Assembly (NCBI GenBank): GCA_038235385.1
Contig: JBBSTY010000120.1
Span: 1 to 13,633, forward strand
Direction of reading: 5' to 3'
Length of the DNA: 13,633 nucleotides
Source of the DNA: JBBSTY01 sp038235385
Lineage (GTDB): Bacteria; Actinomycetota; Acidimicrobiia; Acidimicrobiales; Acidimicrobilacustridaceae
Within the stretch, counting starts at the first letter, position 1, and every line of letters starts with the position of its first letter. Below the pieces are notes generated by a model, which was given only the letters and a program-made list of their open reading frames with translations, ran no database searches and was not told the origin of the DNA. Below, in pieces: positions 6,084 to 11,523 of the stretch. The position numbers were made by a program, and so were the translations under genes.

Positions 6084-6983
6084 TCAGCTCGTGGTTCCGA
6101 TCAGCATCTCGCGCCACGCGCCGGGGTCGAGGTGGGCCGCGTCGGTGGTCTCCATGAAGTCGCGGAGCACCTCGGCGAACCGTTCGGGCTCCTCGGACTG
6201 GGGGAAGTGGCTCGAGTGCTCGAAGATCTCGAGCCGGCTGCCCGGCATGGCGTCATGTGCCGCGTACGCGTGCTCGACGGGGATGATGTTGTCGCGCTCG
6301 CCCCAGACGATGAGCGTGGGCAGGTGGCGGGAGAGGTAGAGCCGATCGTGGGCGGAGACCGATTGGCCCGAGATGTCGACCACCGAGCGGAGGGTCTTGA
6401 CGAAGGCCTGTCGGTTCTCGCCGCCGCAGAGCGAGACGTAGGCCTTCCACTTCTCCTCGGCGGACGGCGCCCGCACACCGGCCCGCCGGAGGAACTGGCT
6501 GACCACGTTGCCCGCATCGCGCACGTAGGAGTTCATCACCGCCGGCATCACGTACTCCGAGCCGGGGAACGTGAAGAACCGCAACAGCGCGCTGACCTCG
6601 CGGCCCAGCCCGCCGCTGCTGACCAGCACCAACCGCTCCACCTGCTCGGGGTGCTGGTAGCAGAGCTGCATGGCGATGCCACCGCCGAGAGACTGACCCA
6701 CGACGGTCGCCCGATCGAGACCGGTGGCGATGAGCAGGTCACGGAGCCCGGCGGCGAACGCACCCAGGGAGTAGTCGGTGCGGGGCTTGTCGGAGCGGCC
6801 GTGGCCGAGCAGATCGGGGGCGATGACGGTGTAGTCGCGGGCGAGGTGGCGCATGGCCGACTTCCAGGTGCCGGCGCTCCCGGCCATCCCGTGGACGAGG
6901 AGGAGGGCGGGACCGCTGCCGGCCCGGAAGTAGCGGACCTCGTGGCCGTGGATGGTCAGGTGCTGCGGTTCGAGGTCGTTCAC
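6084..6983 (-). CDS. Alpha/beta hydrolase (Rv2715-like)
   Basis: A 299-residue alpha/beta-hydrolase. The oxyanion segment is LLLVHGMAGSAGTW (28-40), followed by PDLLGHGRSDKP. The nucleophile elbow is G96-Q-S98-L-G, the acid is D231 in WGERDNIIP, and the catalytic His is H259 in HSSHFP. From memory it resembles mycobacterial Rv2715 along most of its length, including the closing AMPGSRLEIFEHSSHFP and a family-typical C-terminal tail. The long upstream frame starting at 7154 is not used: the GTG at 6981-6983 gives a normal N-terminus, and a -10 box TAGCTT lies 7 nt before it, so the mRNA is probably leaderless. Family members cleave esters, lactones or C-C bonds; the substrate is not predictable. 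It is 130 bp downstream of the CoA-transferase and has its own promoter. Confidence 0.9.
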   Translation of the reverse strand: MNDLEPQHLTIHGHEVRYFRAGSGPALLLVHGMAGSAGTWKSAMRHLARDYTVIAPDLLGHGRSDKPRTDYSLGAFAAGLRDLLIATGLDRATVVGQSLGGGIAMQLCYQHPEQVERLVLVSSGGLGREVSALLRFFTFPGSEYVMPAVMNSYVRDAGNVVSQFLRRAGVRAPSAEEKWKAYVSLCGGENRQAFVKTLRSVVDISGQSVSAHDRLYLSRHLPTLIVWGERDNIIPVEHAYAAHDAMPGSRLEIFEHSSHFPQSEEPERFAEVLRDFMETTDAAHLDPGAWREMLIGTTS

Positions 6984-6990
6984 ACCACCG

Positions 6991-6996
6991 AAGCTA
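6991..6996 (-). promoter_or_regulatory. -10 box of the alpha/beta hydrolase
   Basis: TAGCTT on the minus strand with 7 nt (CGGTGGT) before the GTG start. This spacing is that of a leaderless actinobacterial promoter and supports the chosen start. It touches the palindrome at 6995-7006. Confidence 0.45.
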
Positions 6997-7006
6997 CCGC
7001 GCGGTA
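6995..7006. promoter_or_regulatory. Perfect 12-bp palindrome TACCGCGCGGTA, possible operator
   Basis: TACCGCGCGGTA is self-complementary, lies 11 nt upstream of the alpha/beta hydrolase GTG, and overlaps its -10 box by two bases. That is a typical place for a repressor site. It differs from both other operators in the window, so a third regulator would be involved. Chance occurrence in GC-rich DNA cannot be excluded. Confidence 0.35.
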
Positions 7007-7113
7007 ACCAGGAGTGGGAGGGACGGGCGACACTTCTCCGATCGCTCCCGACGCCGGGCCCCCTGACGTCTGGTCGGCGGCACCCGCGCCGCGGAAGCTC
7101 TCGGGTTGGCCGA

Positions 7114-8358
7114 TCAGCCGAGGGCGCCGCTCGCTCGGAGCTCGGCGATCTCACCGTCGGACTTGCCGAGCACCGAGCGCAGCACCTCGTCGGTGTGCTC
7201 GCCGAGGGTCGGCGCCTTGGTGGGGGCGGCGAGCTCGGTGCCGACGAACTTCACGGGTTGGCCGAGCTGATCGGCGCCGAGGATGTCCTTGCTGATCCAC
7301 GGGAGGCGGTCCTGGAACTGGGGATCCTCGGCGATCGTCTTCGGGGTGTTCATGGGGGCGATGGTCGTGTTGTGCGCGTCGGCGAAGTCGAGCCACTCCT
7401 GGCACGACTTGGTGGCGAAGATGTCGCGGAGCTCGGCCTGGAGCTCGCGGTTGTTGCGGGCGTGGTCGGCGTACGTGCTGCCCGGCCACCGCTCGAACAG
7501 GTCCATCCGGTCGACGCCCTCGCAGAAGTTCTTCCAGAACGCCTGCTCGGACGCCATGAAGAGGACATGGCCGTCGGTGGCCTCGTAGAGCTGGTAGCGC
7601 ACGCCCTCCTTCATCCCGGCGGTCCCGGGCGCCCGGCGGACGTAGTCGTCGGACTTGTTGCCGGTGACCTCGTCCTCGGGGCGGTCGTAGGCCCGGTAGG
7701 ACTCGGAGCGGTACCAGTCGAACGCCGCCGCTGCATCGGCCTGGGCGATCTCCATGAAGCATCCCTCGCCGGTGGATCGGGCCGAGATGATGCCGGCCAG
7801 GATGCCGAGCGCACCGTAGAGCGGCCCGGCGTTGATGCCGATCGACACGTGCTCGGGCAGGTAGGCGAACCCCTCGTCGTCATACGCGGGCGGGACGACG
7901 CCGGCCCAGGTGTCGTAGGCGATGCCGTGGGACGGGAGGTTCTTGTACGGCCCGGTCATGCCGTAGCCCGAGATGGTGATGAAGACGACCTTCGGGTTGA
8001 TCTCGCGCAGCACCTCGTAGCCGATGCCCAGCTTGTCGAGCTGTCCGGGGCGCATGGCCTCGACGATCGCGTCGGCGCCGGCGGCGAGCTCCTTGAACGT
8101 GGCGATCCCCTCGGGGCTCTTGAGGTTCAGGACCACGCTGTGCTTGCCGCGGTTGACGTGGAGGTGGAGCAGCGAGACCCCCTCGACGATGGGCCAGGTC
8201 ATCTCCCGGACGTAGTCGCCGGTGGGGGACTCGATCTTGATCACCTCGGCGCCCAGATCCGCCAGGTTGGTGGTGATGGCGGCCGGCCCGAGGAGCGAGA
8301 CCTCGATGATGCGGACGCCGGCGAGCGGTCCGGGCGTGGTGAGGGCGGTGGTGTCCAT
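7114..8358 (-). CDS. Family III (CaiB/BaiF-type) CoA-transferase, catalytic Asp apparently absent
   Basis: A 414-residue family III CoA-transferase. Family features are GPLAGVRIIEVS at the N-terminus, LADLGAEVIKIESPTGD (32-48), NRGKHSVVLNLKSPEG (69-84), IVEAMRPGQLDKLGIGY (98-114), and TGEGCFMEIAQADA (196-209). These enzymes move CoA between carboxylic acids, or in the racemase branch epimerise 2-methylacyl-CoA. The nucleophilic Asp (Asp169 in formyl-CoA transferase) lies ten residues before the GILAAL-type helix; here that position is Ile175 in SIGINAGPLYG, so the usual Asp seems missing. The ATG at 8358 is chosen over the GTG at 8373 because the latter falls inside the operator. No Shine-Dalgarno. 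It is divergent from the SDR gene across 60 bp. A steroid or lipid acid CoA-thioester role fits the neighbourhood but is inference. Confidence 0.88.
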   Translation of the reverse strand: MDTTALTTPGPLAGVRIIEVSLLGPAAITTNLADLGAEVIKIESPTGDYVREMTWPIVEGVSLLHLHVNRGKHSVVLNLKSPEGIATFKELAAGADAIVEAMRPGQLDKLGIGYEVLREINPKVVFITISGYGMTGPYKNLPSHGIAYDTWAGVVPPAYDDEGFAYLPEHVSIGINAGPLYGALGILAGIISARSTGEGCFMEIAQADAAAAFDWYRSESYRAYDRPEDEVTGNKSDDYVRRAPGTAGMKEGVRYQLYEATDGHVLFMASEQAFWKNFCEGVDRMDLFERWPGSTYADHARNNRELQAELRDIFATKSCQEWLDFADAHNTTIAPMNTPKTIAEDPQFQDRLPWISKDILGADQLGQPVKFVGTELAAPTKAPTLGEHTDEVLRSVLGKSDGEIAELRASGALG

Positions 8359-8364
8359 CGACCT

Positions 8365-8383
8365 ATCTGACACGGCATCAGAT
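8365..8383. promoter_or_regulatory. Putative operator ATCTGA-n7-TCAGAT in the divergent CoA-transferase/SDR promoter
   Basis: ATCTGACACGGCATCAGAT: perfect 6-bp arms around a 7-nt spacer, 6 nt upstream of the CoA-transferase ATG and 35 nt upstream of the SDR ATG. It has the same arms, spacing and flanking spacer bases as the site at 1446-1462. The position allows one bound protein to control both divergent genes. Confidence 0.6.
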
Positions 8384-8404
8384 CCGTGCGCAAACGCTGG
8401 GCGC

Positions 8405-8410
8405 TACCGT
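8405..8410 (+). promoter_or_regulatory. -10 box of the SDR gene
   Basis: TACCGT, 8 nt before the ATG at 8419, with no Shine-Dalgarno between them. This fits a leaderless transcript and supports that ATG over the upstream GTG at 8386. The -35 region would fall around 8382-8387, at the edge of the operator. Confidence 0.45.
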
Positions 8411-8418
8411 CACCCGAC

Positions 8419-9174
8419 ATGGCTGATCTGACGGGTTTGGTGGTGGTCGTGACCGGCGGCAACAGCGGGATCGGGTTGGGCATGGCCACCGCGATGGCCG
8501 AGGCCGGGGCCGACATCGCCATCTGGGGGCGCAACGGCGACAAGAACCGAGCAGCCGAGGCCCAGCTGACCGCGACGGGTCGGCGCGTCCTCGCCCTCGA
8601 GTGCGACGTCAGCGACGAGCAGCAGGTGGTCGACGCGTTCGCCGCATCCGTCGAGCACCTGGGCAAGGTCGACTCGCTGTTCGCGAACGCGGGTATCGGT
8701 GGGTGGGCGCCGTTCGTCGACATGTCGCTCGCGGAGTGGCGACGCGTGCAGGCGGTGAACCTCGACGGCGTCTTCCTCTCGCTGCGTGAGGCGGCCCGTC
8801 ACCTCGTCGCCCGGGGCGCCGGCGGGTCGCTGGTCGCCGTGTCGTCGACGTCGGCGATCCACGGCGCGCCCGGGATGGAGCACTACGCGTCTGCGAAGGC
8901 GGGCGTGACCGCGCTGGTGCGAAGCCTGGCGGTCGAGCTCGCCCGCCATCGGATCCGGTGCAACACCATCATCCCGGGGTGGACCGAGACCGGCATGCTC
9001 GCCACCGAGACATCGAGCGCCAGGTTCATCGAGAACACCACCAAGCGCACGCCGGTGCGACGGTGGGGGGTGCCCGCCGATCTCGGGCCGGCGGCGGTCT
9101 TCCTCGCCGACCCGTCCAACCTCTTCCATACCGGCGACCAGCTCGTGATCGACGGCGGATACACGATCTTCTGA
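8419..9174 (+). CDS. Short-chain dehydrogenase/reductase (SDR)
   Basis: A 251-residue classical SDR. The cofactor loop is T12-GGNSGIG (12-19), with Arg38 in WGRN after strand 2, which may favour NADP(H), and D63-V64 for the adenine ring. The NAG motif is N90-A-G. The catalytic set is complete: N114 in AVNLDGVF, S142-S143, Y156 in HYASAK and K160. It ends with GDQLVIDGGYTIF, the usual C-terminal strand. Such enzymes oxidise or reduce hydroxy/keto groups on steroids, sugars, acyl-CoAs and others; sequence alone does not fix the substrate. It is divergent from the CoA-transferase and shares its operator region, so the two are probably expressed under the same conditions. The 163-bp gap to the ferredoxin gene shows no clear hairpin. 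Confidence 0.92.
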   Translation: MADLTGLVVVVTGGNSGIGLGMATAMAEAGADIAIWGRNGDKNRAAEAQLTATGRRVLALECDVSDEQQVVDAFAASVEHLGKVDSLFANAGIGGWAPFVDMSLAEWRRVQAVNLDGVFLSLREAARHLVARGAGGSLVAVSSTSAIHGAPGMEHYASAKAGVTALVRSLAVELARHRIRCNTIIPGWTETGMLATETSSARFIENTTKRTPVRRWGVPADLGPAAVFLADPSNLFHTGDQLVIDGGYTIF

Positions 9175-9296
9175 TCGGACCGGTGCCGCTGCTGGCCCTC
9201 CGGCGCGCATCGCGAGGCCGTGGCGGTACGGTCGTTCCCGGTCGGCGAGGCCCGATTCGTCGGTCACCTGTCCTCTTGTGGGACGGGCTCGCCTGC

Positions 9297-9302
9297 TAGA
9301 CC
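9297..9302 (+). promoter_or_regulatory. Candidate -10 box for the ferredoxin/reductase pair
   Basis: TAGACC about 35 nt before the ferredoxin ATG, with a possible -35 TTGTGG at 9276-9281 (15-nt spacer, rather short). A weak match; the rest of the 9175-9337 gap holds nothing else I can support. Confidence 0.3.
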
Positions 9303-9337
9303 GTCAGCACCACGTGGGACACGCCGAGGAGAACAAC

Positions 9338-9532
9338 ATGCGAGTCGTCGTCGATTACGATCTGTGTGAGAGCAACGCGGTGTGCATGGGCATCGCGCCG
9401 GAGGTCTTCGAGGTGCGCGACGACGACCTCCTCTACATCCTCGACGAGACCCCGCCGGAGTCCTTGCGGGACCGGGTCGAAGAGGCCGTCCGCCGCTGCC
9501 CCAAGCAGGCTCTGTCGTTGTCCGACGATTGA
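9338..9532 (+). CDS. Small [3Fe-4S]-type ferredoxin with Asn in the cluster loop
   Basis: A 64-residue single-cluster ferredoxin of the type that serves actinobacterial cytochromes P450 and some oxygenases. The cluster motif is C10-E-S-N13-A-V-C16, then C54-P55 near the C-terminus; position 13, which is Cys in [4Fe-4S] proteins, is Asn, so a [3Fe-4S] cluster is expected. The segment MGIAPEVFEV is typical of the family, and the protein is strongly acidic, as an electron carrier should be. The ATG at 9338 follows a strong Shine-Dalgarno, GAGGAGA (9326-9332). The reductase gene starts 13 nt after the stop, so the pair should be co-translated and work together. The terminal oxygenase could be the Rieske protein at 4.4-5.5 kb or an enzyme outside the window. 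Confidence 0.92.
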   Translation: MRVVVDYDLCESNAVCMGIAPEVFEVRDDDLLYILDETPPESLRDRVEEAVRRCPKQALSLSDD

Positions 9533-9545
9533 ACCGGAGCGCACC

Positions 9546-10748
9546 GTGATCGGGTCGGTCGTGATCGTGGGCGCGTCGTTGGCGGGCGTGCACGCGGCCC
9601 AGACGTTGCGGCGCGAAGGCTTCGACGGTCGGATCACGGTGATCGACGGCGACCCTCGCGAGCCCTACGACAAGCCGCCGCTGTCCAAGCAGGTGCTGCT
9701 GGGAACATGGGACCCGGATCGCATCGTGCTCCCCGCTGCCCGCGAAGACCTCGATCTCGACTGGCGGCTGGGGGAGCACGCCATCGGGCTCGACCTCGCG
9801 GATCGGTTCGTTCGCCTCGGCGGCTCCGAGCGCGTGGGGTTCGACGGCCTCGTCCTCGCCACCGGTGCCGCGCCACGCCAGCTCCCCGGCACCGGCCCGC
9901 TCCCCGGCGTGTTCGTGCTGCGGACGCTCGACGACTGCCTCGGTCTGCGCGAGGAGCTCGATCGGGGCCCGTCTCGGGTCGTCGTCATCGGCGCGGGCTT
10001 CATCGGGAGCGAGGTCGCCGCCACCTGTCGGGAGCGCGGTCTCGACGTCACCATCCTCGAGATGGCCGAGGTCCCGCTGGAGCGGGCGCTGGGCGCGGCG
10101 ATGGGCCGGGTGTGCGCGGGGCTGCACACCGACAACGGCGTCGACCTCCGCCTCGGTGCGACCGTCGACGGACTGATCGGCACCGACCACGTGGAAGGGG
10201 TCCGGCTCGCCGGCGGTGAGATCATCGACGCCGACGTGGTGGTGGTGGGCATCGGCGTCGTCCCGTCGACGGCGTGGATCGACGGTTCCGGCCTGACGAT
10301 CGACGACGGGGTCGTGGTGGACGAGACCCTCCAGGCAGCTCCGGGCGTGGTGGCCGCCGGCGACATCGCCCGGTTCCCGAGTCGGCGATTCGGTCAGATG
10401 CTGCGCATCGAGCACTGGGAGAACGCCATCCAGATGGGGGAGGCGGCGGCGCGACGTCTCCTGGTGGAGGACGGCTCCGACGCCCCGGTCTATGACCCGG
10501 TGCCCTGGTTCTGGTCTGATCAGTACGACCGCAAGATCCAGCTCGCCGGGCACGCCAGTCCCGACGACGAGGTCCGCGTGGTGCACGGTTCGGTCGAGGA
10601 TCGTCGCTTCGTCGCCCTCTACGGCCGTCACGGCACGGTCGTCGGTGTGCTCGGCATGAACCGTCCGCGGCAGGTGATGCAGCTCCGACCGCTCGTCGCC
10701 GAAGGTGCATCGTGGGACGAAGGCCTCGCCCGTGCGAGCGTGCTCTGA
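9546..10748 (+). CDS. FAD-dependent ferredoxin reductase, NAD(P)H-linked
   Basis: A 400-residue flavoprotein of the BphA4/putidaredoxin reductase/ThcD group, which passes electrons from NAD(P)H via FAD to a small ferredoxin. The FAD fold opens with VVIVGASLAG (5-14) and continues with EPYDKPPLSKQ. LVLATGAAPR is the second FAD contact. The NAD(P)H fold carries G149-A-G-F-I-G154. VVAAGDIARFP is the third FAD motif, and the C-terminal reductase domain begins at EHWENAIQMGEAAARRLL and contains PWFWSDQYDRKIQLAG. The GTG at 9546 is chosen because GGAG precedes it and the spacing to the ferredoxin stop is short; the frame stays open upstream inside the ferredoxin gene, but that part is not family-like. 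It is the natural partner of the ferredoxin. No oxygenase gene is adjacent. Confidence 0.93.
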   Translation: MIGSVVIVGASLAGVHAAQTLRREGFDGRITVIDGDPREPYDKPPLSKQVLLGTWDPDRIVLPAAREDLDLDWRLGEHAIGLDLADRFVRLGGSERVGFDGLVLATGAAPRQLPGTGPLPGVFVLRTLDDCLGLREELDRGPSRVVVIGAGFIGSEVAATCRERGLDVTILEMAEVPLERALGAAMGRVCAGLHTDNGVDLRLGATVDGLIGTDHVEGVRLAGGEIIDADVVVVGIGVVPSTAWIDGSGLTIDDGVVVDETLQAAPGVVAAGDIARFPSRRFGQMLRIEHWENAIQMGEAAARRLLVEDGSDAPVYDPVPWFWSDQYDRKIQLAGHASPDDEVRVVHGSVEDRRFVALYGRHGTVVGVLGMNRPRQVMQLRPLVAEGASWDEGLARASVL

Positions 10749-10752
10749 ACGT

Positions 10753-10765
10753 CCGGTCGGACCGG
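10753..10765. terminator. Small hairpin after the reductase stop
   Basis: CCGGT-CGG-ACCGG begins 4 nt after the reductase TGA. A 5-bp all-but-one G/C stem with a 3-nt loop and no T-tract; it may weakly end the ferredoxin/reductase transcript before the YhhN promoter. Confidence 0.3.
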
Positions 10766-10779
10766 CCGCCGTTGCCCGG

Positions 10780-10785
10780 TAGCGT
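10780..10785 (+). promoter_or_regulatory. -10 box of the YhhN gene
   Basis: TAGCGT in the octamer GGTAGCGT, identical to the one at 2816-2823. Transcription would begin near 10792, before the ribosome-binding site GGGAGG at 10813-10818. Confidence 0.4.
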
Positions 10786-10827
10786 CTCGTCCCGCTGCAC
10801 CCCATGGGCCTCGGGAGGTCGTCGACG

Positions 10828-11466
10828 ATGAGCGCGAGTGTGGTCCTGCTGCTGGTCCTGACCCTGTCGGTCGCCGTCCTCGACTGGGTGGCGGTCGGCG
10901 TCTCGAACAAGCGGCTCGAGTACGTCGCCAAGCCGGCCACCATGGTCCTGCTCATCGCCGCGGTGTTCGCCATCGACCCGACCGACGCGGGCGCGCGCTC
11001 GTTCTTCGTGGTCGGCCTGCTGTTCTCGCTGCTCGGCGACATCTTCTTGATGCTGCCCGACCGCGACCGCTTCTTCGTCTTCGGCCTCGGCTCGTTCCTG
11101 ATCGGCCACCTCGCCTACATCCCGGGGTTGTTCCTCCTGGGGTTCTCCGCCGGCGCGTTCCTGGTCGGCGTGCTCCTGGTGGTCGTCGCACTCGTGACCG
11201 TCGGGCGACGGGTCGTCCGAGGGGTCCACCGCAACGAGCCGCGGCTCGTGGTTCCCGTGATCGTCTACATGGGGGTCATCTCGCTGATGGTCGCCACCGC
11301 CATCTCGTCGGGGAAGGTCATCGCCGTGGTGGGCGCGGTCCTGTTCTACGGATCCGACACGCTGATCGCCTGGAACGGCTTCGTGAAGCCGCTGTGGTGG
11401 GCCAACGTCGCGATCATGGTGACCTACCACCTCGGCCAGATCGGCCTCGCCCTCGCCCTCGTCTGA
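10828..11466 (+). CDS. YhhN/TMEM86 family membrane protein (putative lysoplasmalogenase)
   Basis: A 212-residue protein that is almost all membrane helix (about eight segments). Family signatures are KPATM near residue 35, FSLLGDIFLMLPD in the third segment, FLIGHLAYIPG, VIVYMGVISLMVA, GAVLFYGSDTLIAWNGF and the closing TYHLGQIGLALAL. The two Asp-bearing motifs (LLGD and SD) are the proposed catalytic residues. Characterised animal relatives hydrolyse the vinyl-ether bond of lysoplasmalogens; bacterial function is less certain. The ATG at 10828 is preferred to that at 10804 because GGGAGG sits 9 nt before it and the shorter form starts directly with the first hydrophobic segment. It is 79 bp after the reductase gene and appears to have its own promoter. 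Confidence 0.88.
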   Translation: MSASVVLLLVLTLSVAVLDWVAVGVSNKRLEYVAKPATMVLLIAAVFAIDPTDAGARSFFVVGLLFSLLGDIFLMLPDRDRFFVFGLGSFLIGHLAYIPGLFLLGFSAGAFLVGVLLVVVALVTVGRRVVRGVHRNEPRLVVPVIVYMGVISLMVATAISSGKVIAVVGAVLFYGSDTLIAWNGFVKPLWWANVAIMVTYHLGQIGLALALV

Positions 11467-11511
11467 GGCGTCCAGGGCCGGCCGGCTGGTTCTCGATCTC
11501 CGGCCACACGG

Positions 11512-11517
11512 TAGAAA
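11512..11517 (+). promoter_or_regulatory. Combined -10 box / ribosome-binding stretch before glgE
   Basis: TAGAAAGGGG (11512-11521) could be read two ways: TAGAAA as a -10 box six nt from the ATG (leaderless), or GAAAGGGG as a Shine-Dalgarno, though only 2-3 nt from the ATG. The sequence alone does not decide. The gap from the YhhN stop is 57 bp. Confidence 0.35.
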
Positions 11518-11523
11518 GGGGCC

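Noticed and set aside
8421..8433. Third copy of the operator half-site (GGCTGATCTGACG) at the start of the SDR coding sequence, also present beside the first operator on the minus strand
   Set aside because: There is no matching TCAGA arm at the 7-nt spacing, and the bases encode the normal SDR N-terminus, so it is most likely coincidence.
10514..10523. TCTGATCAG-type palindrome in the reductase gene
   Set aside because: It lies inside coding sequence in a conserved stretch (WSDQYDRK) and lacks the 7-nt spacer of the operator.
11471..11489. GC-rich inverted repeat after the YhhN gene (CCAG...CTGG around GGCCGGCC)
   Set aside because: The stem has mismatches next to the outer arms and no T-tract, so I do not call it a terminator.
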